A stretch of 56,865 nt of DNA, taken from positions 5,391 through 62,255 of the forward strand of contig SVUJ01000012.1 in the NCBI GenBank assembly GCA_015063305.1. The letters run 5' to 3'. This stretch comes from Oscillospiraceae bacterium. Its GTDB lineage: Bacteria > Bacillota > Clostridia > Oscillospirales > CAG-272. Shown piece by piece: positions 16,242 to 23,655 of this stretch (positions within the stretch are counted from its first letter, which is position 1; each line of letters opens with the position of its first letter). Both the position numbers and the translations under genes were made by a program. The notes beneath the pieces were generated by a model, which made no database searches, was not told where the DNA came from, and saw nothing but the letters and a program-made list of their open reading frames with translations.

Positions 16242-18205
16242 TGTTTCTTGTCGCGTCCTCCACTCGGCTTGTTCGAACGCGCATTGTTTTTGTTTGTCTT
16301 ACCTGTTTTAGGCGCACCCTTTGATGCGGTTCTCGACACATTTTTCGACCCATTTTTCGGCGCGACCTTCCCGCCCTTTTTAGTCTGCTGTGCTCTGCCC
16401 TGTGCCCCCTCGGGTCTTACAAGGCACTCCTTGCCGTAGCCTATAAGGTCTTCTCTGCCAAGCTTTCGCAGCGCCTCTCTCACGAGAGGCGCGTTTGCGG
16501 GTCTGTTGAACTGCAACAGAGCGCGCTGGAGCTGCTTTTCGTGGTAGTCGGTCTGTACGTACACGGGCTTCATATCGAGCGGATTTATCCCCGTTCTGAA
16601 CATAACGGTAGACGCCGTTCCGGGCGTGGGATAAAAGTCCTGGACTTGCTCGGGCGCGTAGTTGTCGCGCTTCAGACATATAGCCAGCTCAAGCGCATCC
16701 TTCAGCGTAGAGCCGGGGTGGCTCGACATAAGATACGGCACGAGATACTGCTCCTTGTTCATACTCTTTGTCAGCTCAAAGAAGCGCTTTCTGAACCCTT
16801 GATAGACCGTGAAATCCGGCTTGCCCATACATCTGAGCACCGCCGACGAGCAATGCTCGGGAGCGACCTTGAGCTGTCCGCTCACGTTGTCCCTCACAAG
16901 CTTTTTGAAGAACGCCTCGTTCTTGTCGAGCATAAGGTAATCAAACCTTATACCCGAACGAATAAAGACCTTCTTTATCTTCGGAAGAGCCTCTATCTCG
17001 GATATGATATCCATATATTCGGTGTGGTCTGCCTTAATATTTTTACAGGGAGTGGGAGCTAAGCACTTTCGGTTGGTGCACACTCCGTCTCTCAGCTGCT
17101 TATCGCAGGCGGGATAGCGGAAGTTCGCCGTGGGCCCTCCAACGTCGTGTATGTATCCCTTGAAATCGGGCAGCTCGGTTATCTTTTTCGCCTCGGCTAT
17201 AACGCTCTCACGGCTTCTCGAACGCACAGTCCTTCCCTGATGGAAAGCAAGCGCGCAAAAATTACACGCGCCAAAGCAGCCGCGGTTGTGGGTTATCGAA
17301 AAGCGGACCTCCTCGATAGCGGGAACACCTCCCACCGCCTCGTACGACGGGTGATAGGTCCTCATATACGGAAGCGCGTAAACACGGTCAAGCTCTTCTC
17401 TCTCAAGCGGCGGCATAGGCGGATTTTGCACCAGCACCTTTGCGTCATACCTCTCAACTATAGCCTTTCCGCTTATCGAATCCTGATTTTTATACTGTAT
17501 GCCGAACGCCTCGGCATACTTGCGATCATCGGTCTTGAGCTCGTTGTAGTCAAAGACCGCCGCAACCTCGAAATGTATCTTGTCCTCGGGCAGCGCCATG
17601 TAAACGCAACCTCTGACGTCCCTTATCTTCTTGACAGGCACACCTCGGTCGAGCAGCTCGGCAATTCGCAGTATTATCTTCTCGCCCATACCGTAGGTGA
17701 GTATATCCGCCCCCGAATCGACAAGTATCGAGCGCCTTATCTTGTCCGACCAATAGTCATAGTGGGCGAAGCGGCGCAGAGACGCCTCAAGTCCGCCTAT
17801 TATTATCGGCACGTCGCCGTACGCCTCGCGTATGCGATTGCAGTAAACGATAGTCGCTCTGTCGGGGCGAAGGCCCGCCTTGCCTCCTGGGGAATAGTAG
17901 TCGTAGGTCCTCTTCTTTTTGGACACGGTATAGTGCGCCACCATCGAGTCTATATTTCCCGCCGTCACCAAAAAGCCAAGGCGCGGTCTGCCAAACTCCC
18001 TAAAAGCCTCGGCGCTCTTGTAGTCGGGCTGTGAGAGTATCGCCACTCTGAAGCCCGCGTTCTCAAGCACTCTTGAAATTATAGACACGCCAAAGCTCGG
18101 GTGGTCGACGTAAGCGTCACCCGTAACATATACGAAGTCGGGACGGTCCCAACCTCTCGCCTCTACCTCGGCGCGATTTATCGGCAAAAATCCGTTAGAT
18201 TGCAT
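16235..18205 (-). CDS. YgiQ-family radical SAM protein
   Basis: 656 residues, full length for YgiQ (UPF0313). The N-terminal B12-binding-like part carries VTGDAYVDHPSFG; the radical SAM core has Cys 310, 314 and 317 (CFGACNFC), followed by PTPCKN and VAPEHCSSAVLRCMGKP; a DUF3362 part and a very basic Lys/Ser/Asn tail end the protein. YgiQ reaction chemistry is not established. I chose the second of two adjacent ATGs because GGAGG is 5 nt before it; the first ATG at 18208 is only 2 nt away. It has its own promoter and is the first gene of the operon with holA. Confidence 0.9.
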   Translation of the reverse strand: MQSNGFLPINRAEVEARGWDRPDFVYVTGDAYVDHPSFGVSIISRVLENAGFRVAILSQPDYKSAEAFREFGRPRLGFLVTAGNIDSMVAHYTVSKKKRTYDYYSPGGKAGLRPDRATIVYCNRIREAYGDVPIIIGGLEASLRRFAHYDYWSDKIRRSILVDSGADILTYGMGEKIILRIAELLDRGVPVKKIRDVRGCVYMALPEDKIHFEVAAVFDYNELKTDDRKYAEAFGIQYKNQDSISGKAIVERYDAKVLVQNPPMPPLEREELDRVYALPYMRTYHPSYEAVGGVPAIEEVRFSITHNRGCFGACNFCALAFHQGRTVRSRSRESVIAEAKKITELPDFKGYIHDVGGPTANFRYPACDKQLRDGVCTNRKCLAPTPCKNIKADHTEYMDIISEIEALPKIKKVFIRSGIRFDYLMLDKNEAFFKKLVRDNVSGQLKVAPEHCSSAVLRCMGKPDFTVYQGFRKRFFELTKSMNKEQYLVPYLMSSHPGSTLKDALELAICLKRDNYAPEQVQDFYPTPGTASTVMFRTGINPLDMKPVYVQTDYHEKQLQRALLQFNRPANAPLVREALRKLGREDLIGYGKECLVRPEGAQGRAQQTKKGGKVAPKNGSKNVSRTASKGAPKTGKTNKNNARSNKPSGGRDKKHR

Positions 18206-18235
18206 CATTTCCTCCAAAAAGGGATATACAAATAC

Positions 18236-18264
18236 ATTTTACCACACCCCGAAAAAAATTTCAA
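18236..18264 (-). promoter_or_regulatory. Promoter of ygiQ-holA-GNAT
   Basis: On minus TTGAAA (18264-18259), 17 bp, TAAAAT (18241-18236). It is divergent from the promoter at 18282. Confidence 0.6.
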
Positions 18265-18281
18265 GAGCCGTCGCCTTTTTA

Positions 18282-18310
18282 TTGACAACTAAAAAATAGG
18301 ATTGTATAAT
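18282..18310 (+). promoter_or_regulatory. Consensus promoter of the ROK-like regulator
   Basis: TTGACA (18282-18287), 17 bp, TATAAT (18305-18310). The leader to the GTG at 18563 is about 245 nt and contains a complete family B foldback element. Confidence 0.75.
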
Positions 18311-18377
18311 ATTCATCAAGCAACGCATAACTTGCAACATCGCCTTACCTCTACAAAAGCGGTAAACGTTCAAGCTT

Positions 18378-18499
18378 AAGCCTTCTCCTGCGGGAGAAGG
18401 GGGACCGCGGTAGCGGTGGATGAGGAGTTAGTTTGAGGTGGAAAACACCTCATCCGTCACTCGCAAGCTCGTGCCACCTTCTCCTACTGGAGAAGGCTT
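18378..18499. repeat. Composite foldback element (family B), copy 2, in a 5' leader
   Basis: Begins AAGCCTTCTCC-TGCG-GGAGAAGG and ends CCTTCTCC-TACT-GGAGAAGGCTT; an inner GGATGAGG faces CCTCATCC, and the ACTCGCAAGCTCGTGCCACC module matches the other copies. It lies inside the predicted leader of the gene at 18563. Confidence 0.75.
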
Positions 18500-18562
18500 C
18501 TGATCACCGGCAATTCCGGTGTTTTTGGTTTAACATCACAAATACGATTAGGAGATAAACAA

Positions 18563-19495
18563 GTGAAACCCCTGAAGCTTGATATTGACGGAGTTCTTGG
18601 AAGCAAGAGCTATGATATAATACTCGCCATACTTCGGTCGCGCGGCATCACTCGCAAAGAGCTTGCAGACGTGTGCGGAGTCAGCACGGTGACGGTCGGA
18701 AAAGTGGTTTCGGCTATGCTTGCCGCAGGATATGCGACAGCAGAGTCCGACACGAGCGCACCTAATAAACGCGCTGAACTTATAACGCCCGCCGCAGACC
18801 TCGCCGCTCTTATAATAAAGGGCAGCCGACGTAAGCTCGGTCTTTTCCTTTGCGATATCTGCGGAGATATCATTCTGTCGCGCTCGAAAAACATAAACGA
18901 CAGCCTGCCCGTTGAGGAGGATATAATAAGACTGATAAGCTCGGCACAAGATGAGCTGAAAGGATATGTCGGCGAGCGTTGCGGTACGGTGATACTCTGC
19001 GATGACGGAGCGGCAAAGCCCGATATCCGCGCCATTTCCCTCGCCATACCCGCCCTCTCTCCCGATATTGTACTTCCCTCTCGGGATTGTACCGAGAAAT
19101 ATATAAACCGCGTCTATCCGAACGACACCACCCTTTTCGTATGTCTTGGCGAGGTGCTTGATATCCGTCTTTTCTCCGAAGGACGGACTATTAAGAGCAA
19201 TCTCAGCGCGCCACCCAGAATAGAGCAGAATGACGAGCGCTCCGTGATATCCCACCTTGCGAGAACGGTGTCATCTCTCTTTAATATCACCCTGCCGCGG
19301 CGCATCATAATAGAGTCGGAGTATTTACCGTTTGATGACCGCGCACTCGATATGCTCCGCGAGGAGATAAAGCTGAACACACCCCTGCGGCGCGAGGGTC
19401 TGCCCGAGATAATAACAAACACAGCCCCGTCACTTGACGTGAGTGAGGCTGTGGATATGGTTCGCAAAAAATTTGCGGATATAAGGTTGCAATAG
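18563..19495 (+). CDS. Winged-helix transcriptional regulator with degenerate ROK-like domain
   Basis: 310 residues. The N-terminal ~75 residues form a winged helix (ITRKELADVCGVSTVTVGKVVSAMLAAGY), as in ROK/NagC-type repressors. The remainder resembles one ROK/actin-ATPase half (KLGLFLCDICGDIILSRS, GTVILCDDGAA) but lacks the CxCGxxGCxE zinc motif and is shorter than true ROK proteins, so sugar-kinase activity is unlikely. It starts with GTG at 18563 with AGGAG upstream. It is a single gene, so its targets are unknown. The name ROK-like is inference from domain order. Confidence 0.7.
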   Translation: MKPLKLDIDGVLGSKSYDIILAILRSRGITRKELADVCGVSTVTVGKVVSAMLAAGYATAESDTSAPNKRAELITPAADLAALIIKGSRRKLGLFLCDICGDIILSRSKNINDSLPVEEDIIRLISSAQDELKGYVGERCGTVILCDDGAAKPDIRAISLAIPALSPDIVLPSRDCTEKYINRVYPNDTTLFVCLGEVLDIRLFSEGRTIKSNLSAPPRIEQNDERSVISHLARTVSSLFNITLPRRIIIESEYLPFDDRALDMLREEIKLNTPLRREGLPEIITNTAPSLDVSEAVDMVRKKFADIRLQ

Positions 19496-19572
19496 CCGCA
19501 AGAAAAGAAGAACGGACGTCGGGTGCGCCCCTACGAATAAAAATTACAGACAGTTTGTCTTGCTCTATGGTG

Positions 19573-19717
19573 CGGGAGGAGCAAGCCCCTCCCCTACCAA
19601 GCTGTTTTTAGGCGTATGTAAATCTGTTGCGGTGGAAATAAAAAAACAATTTTTATAAACGATATTTGTTTCGGAGCAATCCCCCACCTGCGGTAGGGGA
19701 GGGGCTTGCTCCTCCCG
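19573..19717. repeat. Facing pair of GTAG-hairpin repeats (family A)
   Basis: A 25-bp unit on minus (19573-19597) and the identical 25-bp unit on plus (19693-19717), with 95 bp between. Each begins GTAG and folds (GGGAGGGGC-TTGC-TCCTCCC). The same 25-mer recurs at 40345, 40457 and 47865. The rest of 19496-19779 holds no gene. Confidence 0.85.
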
Positions 19718-19779
19718 TGAAATAACAAATAGGCAAAACAAAAACAGACGCGCCCACGACAGCCCGAAAATATTTTATT

Positions 19780-20313
19780 TTAATGCAGACCGGCCGCTGA
19801 GGTTTCCCCACCTGCCGCCGCATTTTTGTTTGCGTTGCGATGTCTTACGGCATAAAATACATACGCCGCGGCGATAGCGAGGAGAACGCCGGTTGCCGCG
19901 CCGCCAAGGTCGATAAGAACGTCGGTCAAGCGAGGGCCTCTGCCCGCGGTGTTTGCCTGAATTACAAATTCGTCGGTGAGGGCAACTATCGCCGACATCG
20001 GCAGAGCGATAAGCGCCGAGAGAAGCGACACCTTAACGGTCTTTTTGAAGAACACGCGGAACAGATATACAACGGCGAGGGCAGATGCCGCCGAAAAGAC
20101 CATATATTCCGAGAAATGGGCGGCTTTGCGGACAAAATAGTGGCTCACCGAGCCGCGGATACCGACAGTATGTAAAATATCGTTTATAATCTCCTGAACC
20201 TTAGCGCTCAGCGCGCCCGAGCTCTGCCCCGTCTGAGCCGAGTTGCCCCAAATGAAGCTGAGGACTATCAACGCGACCAGGGCGCATACCGACAAAATTA
20301 TGTATTTTTTCAA
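19780..20313 (-). CDS. VanZ-family membrane protein
   Basis: 177 residues with four or five membrane helices. VanZ-family signatures are FVRKAAHFSEYMVF near residue 62, LTDEFVIQ, and AGRGPRLTDVLIDLGGAATG. VanZ proteins give low-level teicoplanin resistance in the VanA cluster, but most chromosomal members have no known role. The start is TTG at 20313, 7 nt after GAGGTG. No van genes are nearby, so a resistance role is not supported by context. Confidence 0.85.
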   Translation of the reverse strand: MKKYIILSVCALVALIVLSFIWGNSAQTGQSSGALSAKVQEIINDILHTVGIRGSVSHYFVRKAAHFSEYMVFSAASALAVVYLFRVFFKKTVKVSLLSALIALPMSAIVALTDEFVIQANTAGRGPRLTDVLIDLGGAATGVLLAIAAAYVFYAVRHRNANKNAAAGGETSAAGLH

Positions 20314-20353
20314 GGGTAGTCACCTCTTTATAAAAATATATTACGTAAATCTC

Positions 20354-20382
20354 TTGAAAATATCCTTTTTATGTGATATAAT
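20354..20382 (+). promoter_or_regulatory. Promoter of tRNA-Arg
   Basis: TTGAAA (20354-20359), 17 bp, TATAAT (20377-20382), 83 bp before the tRNA. Its -10 region is one arm of an 11-bp inverted repeat (20372-20382 with 20406-20416), the other arm being the -10 of the divergent VanZ promoter. Confidence 0.6.
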
Positions 20383-20405
20383 ATCGAAGTCGTCGTATTG
20401 AGGTA

Positions 20406-20414
20406 ATTATATCA
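20406..20414 (-). promoter_or_regulatory. Extended -10 promoter of the VanZ gene
   Basis: On minus TGATATAAT, a TGn-extended -10 without a clear -35, about 90 nt before the TTG start. Confidence 0.45.
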
Positions 20415-20464
20415 CAAAACAATTACGAAAAAATGAACGACAAAGAAAAATGTCAAAAAAATAT

Positions 20465-20539
20465 GCCTGCATAGTTAAATGGATATAATAAACCCCTCCT
20501 AAGGGTTAGTTATGGGTTCGATTCCCGTTGCGGGTGCCA
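20465..20539 (+). tRNA. tRNA-Arg, anticodon CCU
   Basis: A complete cloverleaf of 75 nt with encoded CCA: acceptor GCCTGCA pairs with TGCGGGT (two G-U), D-arm GTTAAATGGATATAAT, anticodon stem AACCC/GGGTT with loop CTCCTAA (anticodon CCT), T-arm ATGGG-TTCGATT-CCCGT, discriminator G. It reads AGG codons. Confidence 0.93.
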
Positions 20540-20588
20540 AACAAGAGAGGTCTGCCGAATGGCAGACCTCTCTTGTTTGGCACCCGCA
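20529..20588 (+). terminator. 28-bp perfect palindrome starting inside the tRNA 3' end
   Basis: 20529-20556 and 20561-20588 are perfect reverse complements with loop GAAT. The first 11 bases are the tRNA acceptor 3' half and CCA. No T-run follows. It may terminate or help process the tRNA, or be an inverted duplication scar at an integration site. Confidence 0.6.
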
Positions 20589-20787
20589 CAGAGGACCCAT
20601 CTCCGCGAGCGGAGCGAAGCGGAATTGGGTTCGCATACCCCGCCCGAAGATCGGCAAGCTCGCTTGTCAGGCGTAGGGCGAGGGTATTCTCGCCAAAGGC
20701 GAGATTCCCGTTTTGGGGAGTGCCACAAGCAGTCTATGAGGATATTTGTAGACCGCTTTTTGTAAAATGATAGCAAGTACTCTTGAA

Positions 20788-20911
20788 AGGCTCCCTTGTG
20801 TAAAGGGAGCTGTCGCGGAGCGACTGAGGGATTGTTTTTTGCATAAATGTGGTTTCTTACAATCCTTCCGTCACGGCAAGCCGTGCCACCTCCCTTTACA
20901 CAAGGGAGGCT
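20788..20911. repeat. Composite foldback element (family B), copy 3
   Basis: Terminal AGGCTCCCTTGTGTAAAGGG and its inverted partner ending GGGAGGCT at 20911. Inner GAGCTGTCGCGGAGCGACTG and CCGTCACGGCAAGCCGTGCC modules are shared with the other copies. 20589-20787 holds further short hairpins and a stretch ending GGGGAGTGCCA at 20731 that looks like another tRNA 3' end, but no gene. Confidence 0.75.
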
Positions 20912-21074
20912 GTTATCGTGCGTTGTCCAAACTAATATCGCAAGGTGGGTTTCCCACTTTGCGAAACTCTCGGAGAGGGCGAAAAATTGGCGTATGACGG
21001 CAATTTGACCCCACTCCTTATTTTGCTTCTCAAAATTATATTTCTATGGTTTCTCCCCAATTTATATATTTTAA

Positions 21075-21103
21075 TTGACATTTTTCTCTTAATGTGGTAT
21101 ACT
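21075..21103 (+). promoter_or_regulatory. Promoter of the structured leader RNA
   Basis: TTGACA (21075-21080), 17 bp, TATACT (21098-21103). The predicted start near 21110 coincides with the first base of the long leader stem. Confidence 0.75.
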
Positions 21104-21107
21104 ATGT

Positions 21108-21263
21108 GTGCTACACAAACTGCATATTTCTTCTCTAACACGGGAAAATACTTTGGTAAAAAGTGTTTTCTCTCTTTTCTCATACCGTGTTGGAGAGAGT
21201 TTGTGTAGCAACATTCGAGGGGAAGCATTTTTTCGGTGCATTCCTTCGGGGGTGCACTTTTTT
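21108..21263 (+). ncRNA. Structured leader or small RNA of unknown class, ending in an intrinsic terminator
   Basis: About 155 nt, folding as three stacked stems. P1 is 12 bp perfect (21110-21121 with 21198-21209). P2 covers 13 positions with two U-G pairs (21131-21143 with 21185-21197). P3 is 9 bp with one U-G (21144-21152 with 21162-21170), with a 9-nt loop. Asymmetric internal loops are GCATATTTC on the 5' side and a pyrimidine-rich TCTCTTTTCTCATA on the 3' side. A UUCG terminator follows. It does not match riboswitches, 6S, SRP or tmRNA as I know them, though its shape is loosely 6S-like. Confidence 0.6.
21236..21263 (+). terminator. Intrinsic terminator (attenuator) before the FxLYD gene
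   Basis: A 9-bp stem (21236-21244 with 21249-21257, two wobbles) capped by TTCG, followed by six T. Its left arm can alternatively pair with GGAAGCA at 21221-21227, a possible antiterminator. The gene's AAGGAG begins only 5 nt after the T-run. Confidence 0.8.
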
Positions 21264-21281
21264 ATTTAAGGAGAAAACACC

Positions 21282-21716
21282 ATGCCACACAAACTATGCA
21301 ACGAGCTTTCGAAAGCCCAAGTTCAAACACCAACAAAGAAGTTTAATCACAAGAAATTTTTATTTTTGACAATTTCCGCAATATTGATAATATTTCTTAT
21401 CGGCATTACACTTTGGATATTCTTCTCTCATAATGACGATAAAGTAAGTACCGTTATAACCTCAACATCTGTCACAGAAAACGATGGAATTTATACCGCA
21501 ACGGTAACGGGCAAAATCACCAATAACTCCTCAAAAAAGCTCAATTGTGTGCAGATTATTATTTCCTTATATGACAGCGAATACAATGTCATAGGCACGG
21601 CAATTGACAAACAATTAATTTTGGGGGCAGGAGAAACTTGGATCTTTTCTGCTGAGGGTATAAGCTCCACCACCTGTCCGACTTTTTACAAGGTCGCAGA
21701 TGTAACATATCGTTGA
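21282..21716 (+). CDS. Membrane-anchored FxLYD-domain protein
   Basis: 144 residues: a basic N-terminal tail, one membrane helix (about 28-48), then an extracytoplasmic beta domain with the FxLYD signature (VTGKITNNSSKKLNCVQIII then SLYDSEYNVIGTAIDKQ and GAGETWIF). FxLYD domains occur in surface or lipoprotein-like proteins of Firmicutes; their role is unknown. AAGGAG precedes the ATG by 8 nt. Expression would depend on read-through of the terminator at 21236, so it is likely under attenuation control. Confidence 0.8.
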   Translation: MPHKLCNELSKAQVQTPTKKFNHKKFLFLTISAILIIFLIGITLWIFFSHNDDKVSTVITSTSVTENDGIYTATVTGKITNNSSKKLNCVQIIISLYDSEYNVIGTAIDKQLILGAGETWIFSAEGISSTTCPTFYKVADVTYR

Positions 21717-21749
21717 TTTATTTTAGTTTTGATTATATTTAACATCTAC

Positions 21750-21793
21750 CAAGCGTAAAATCCCCCTTCTCGGCGGATCTTACGCTTGTTTTG
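21750..21793 (+). terminator. Terminator of the FxLYD gene
   Basis: Stem CAAGCGTAA (21750-21758) with TTACGCTTG (21780-21788), an inner TCC/GGA pairing, followed by TTTTGC. Confidence 0.6.
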
Positions 21794-21800
21794 CAAGGAA

Positions 21801-21834
21801 ATCCCCGAACAGCTATACAAAGCTGTTCGGGGAT
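21801..21834 (-). terminator. Hairpin after the PHP phosphoesterase gene
   Basis: A perfect 14-bp stem (21801-21814 with 21821-21834) and a 6-nt loop, 41 nt past the minus gene; the tail on minus is only moderately T-rich. Confidence 0.55.
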
Positions 21835-21874
21835 CATCTATTATTTTGCCATCGTGCAATCAAACGAAAGCGAT

Positions 21875-22936
21875 TTACTGCTCTTGAGTCTTAAAGCAGT
21901 CCAGCTCGTCAAGCCAATATCCTCTGGTGTTGGCTCGCCCACCGTCCTCGTCGCGCACGGTAATGCGGAAGTAAACGTCGTTGGGGTTGATCTTAAAGGT
22001 TGCCTCGGTGAGCAGATCCCCACCCTTTGGCGCAGTTTGTACCCGTATGCGACGACCCGCGGTGAAATAATCGATATGCTTTGCCTCTGAGCACCGTACC
22101 GTTACCTTGCCGTCCTCCACGAACAGCTCAAATATCTCAGGACCTGTAGAGGCATAGCAATTCCCTTTTTCGAGCCCTCCGATAAGGGCATCATAGGTAA
22201 ATTCGTCGGCCTTGATCATCGTCCACGCCTTGAAAAATCCACTCTCAAAATGATTATCATCGCCAGCGACGCACATAATGCGCTTGCCGCGTCTGAGCAT
22301 CTGATCGTAAACGGCGGGCGCGCAGTCATCGGCGGAGCTGCCGGTCCAGATCTCAAGACCGTTAGATATCTCAAAGCCGTCAAGCCCCTCCAGCCCAGAA
22401 TATGTTTCATAGTTATTGAGCGACCAGCCGGGGTGATTGTAGGTAACAAGAAAACCGTTCTCCTTGGCGGTGCGAATGACCTCATTGAAGTTTTCTACGG
22501 TAAATTCCTGCTCAAATTTGCCGTCACCTATATACTGTACGGTATCTCGGTGGAGCTTTGAGTTGCCGCAGCTCACAAGCTCGGGATTGTAGCAGACTGC
22601 CTTGAAATTATTCGGGTCTTTAGCATACATATTCAGGTGCATACACTCCTGCAGATCAAAGCTTGGGGGCGCATCGTGACCCGCATAGACTGAGGGCGAG
22701 GACTTGCAAGCGTTGTAATCGTATTCGTAGGCGGTGATGGCGATGAATTCATCGTCGGTAAGGTGAGTCACGTCAAGGATATACTCGTGCTCTGTAAAGG
22801 CAACGGCGGCGTAGCCCTTTGCCTTGTACGCCTTCTTGATCTCCTCGGGGGTGTTTTCTCCGTCCGAGCAGGAAGAGTGAGAGTGCATATTGACCTTATA
22901 GAATACGCCCGTTTCGGGCAAAAGATACTGTTTCAT
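21875..22936 (-). CDS. PHP-domain metal-dependent phosphoesterase
   Basis: 353 residues. PHP motifs are MHSHSSCSDG (HSH at 18-20), AVAFTEHEYI, YNHPGWSLNN and CVAGDDNHFE, which provide the His/Asp metal ligands of the polymerase-and-histidinol-phosphatase fold. These enzymes hydrolyse phosphoesters with bound metal ions; the substrate is unknown. AAGGAG lies 10 nt before the ATG at 22936; an in-frame ATG at 22945 is almost touching the binding site and is less likely. A promoter at 23001-23029 precedes it. Single gene. Confidence 0.85.
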   Translation of the reverse strand: MKQYLLPETGVFYKVNMHSHSSCSDGENTPEEIKKAYKAKGYAAVAFTEHEYILDVTHLTDDEFIAITAYEYDYNACKSSPSVYAGHDAPPSFDLQECMHLNMYAKDPNNFKAVCYNPELVSCGNSKLHRDTVQYIGDGKFEQEFTVENFNEVIRTAKENGFLVTYNHPGWSLNNYETYSGLEGLDGFEISNGLEIWTGSSADDCAPAVYDQMLRRGKRIMCVAGDDNHFESGFFKAWTMIKADEFTYDALIGGLEKGNCYASTGPEIFELFVEDGKVTVRCSEAKHIDYFTAGRRIRVQTAPKGGDLLTEATFKINPNDVYFRITVRDEDGGRANTRGYWLDELDCFKTQEQ

Positions 22937-23000
22937 GGATTTCATTCTCCTTTTGTATATAAGCCGATTAGGCACTGACAGCGCCGTATATCTTAGTTTT

Positions 23001-23029
23001 ATTTTACTCCGAAGCCCCCATATTGTCAA
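23001..23029 (-). promoter_or_regulatory. Promoter of the PHP phosphoesterase gene
   Basis: On minus TTGACA (23029-23024), 17 bp, TAAAAT (23006-23001). Confidence 0.65.
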
Positions 23030-23120
23030 TATAAATGCCTCTGATGGCGCTACAAAATTCACACCCTTTCGTCTGCTTGCCTATTCTGTGTGTATTTATC
23101 CACAGTTTTCTTGTCCTCTC

Positions 23121-23149
23121 TTGACATAATGCTTTTTTGGTTATATAAT
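23121..23149 (+). promoter_or_regulatory. Consensus promoter of the DUF1858 gene
   Basis: TTGACA (23121-23126), 17 bp, TATAAT (23144-23149). A perfect DnaA box word TTATCCACA lies at 23096-23104, just upstream of the -35. Confidence 0.8.
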
Positions 23150-23199
23150 AATATCAATAATATTAATTGAGTGCTCAAAGCCTCGGAAAGGATGATATT

Positions 23200-23403
23200 A
23201 TGGTAGTTACAAAACAGAGCATTATAGGCGACGTTCTTGATTTTGACGTCGATACCGCAAAATTTTTCTTTGAGATCGGTATGCACTGCCTCGGTTGCCC
23301 CTCTGCAAGAGGTGAGTCGATAGAGGCTGCTTGTATGGTTCACGGAACTGACGCTGACGCGCTCGTTGCAAAGATAAACGAGTTTCTTGCTTCCAAGAAG
23401 TAA
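23200..23403 (+). CDS. DUF1858 small redox-type protein
   Basis: 67 residues with the DUF1858 pattern MHCLGCPSARGESIEAACMVHG; Cys 30 and 33 form a CxxC pair and Cys 45 follows. Members are small, possibly disulphide or metal-binding proteins that are often near hybrid-cluster or redox enzymes; here it stands alone. AAAGGA precedes the ATG at 23200. Its strong promoter suggests substantial expression. Confidence 0.85.
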   Translation: MVVTKQSIIGDVLDFDVDTAKFFFEIGMHCLGCPSARGESIEAACMVHGTDADALVAKINEFLASKK

Positions 23404-23410
23404 TCCATCT

Positions 23411-23634
23411 AAGGGGACTGATTCATTCAGCGCAGAACAAAAATACACGTATAAAAAAGAAATGAACCCGCTTTTACTGCTACAAGTTAATAGTGAGCGT
23501 GGTTTTTCGGTAGAAATTCTTACGAATTTCAATTTTTATGTGTATTTTTTAGCCGCGCTTTGGCTCTCTGGCGTACCCTCGTACGCCGACGAGAACCAAA
23601 TCACGGCTTCTGCATCTTAATGAAGCAGTCCTTT
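23411..23634. repeat. Long foldback element between the DUF1858 gene and trmK
   Basis: Terminal inverted repeats of 17 bp (23411-23427 with 23618-23634, 14 matches). Inside is a second foldback with AAAAATACAC (23439-23448) facing GTGTATTTTT (23540-23549) and extending further; then GAAATTC-TTAC-GAATTTC and a branched domain 23551-23610 closed by AGCCG/CGGCT around GGCGTAC-CCTC-GTACGCC. No gene is apparent. It could be a miniature mobile element or a structured RNA. Confidence 0.55.
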
Positions 23635-23655
23635 TAACGTTGTTAAGAGGTAAAA

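Noticed and set aside
19780-20313. Glycopeptide resistance gene vanZ
   Set aside because: Family membership is clear, but no vanH/A/X or regulator genes are nearby, and most chromosomal VanZ-like proteins are not resistance determinants.
20510-20776. Minus-strand frame ending in a WHPQRESNP-like peptide
   Set aside because: This peptide is the translated reverse complement of a tRNA 3' end, a familiar annotation artefact.
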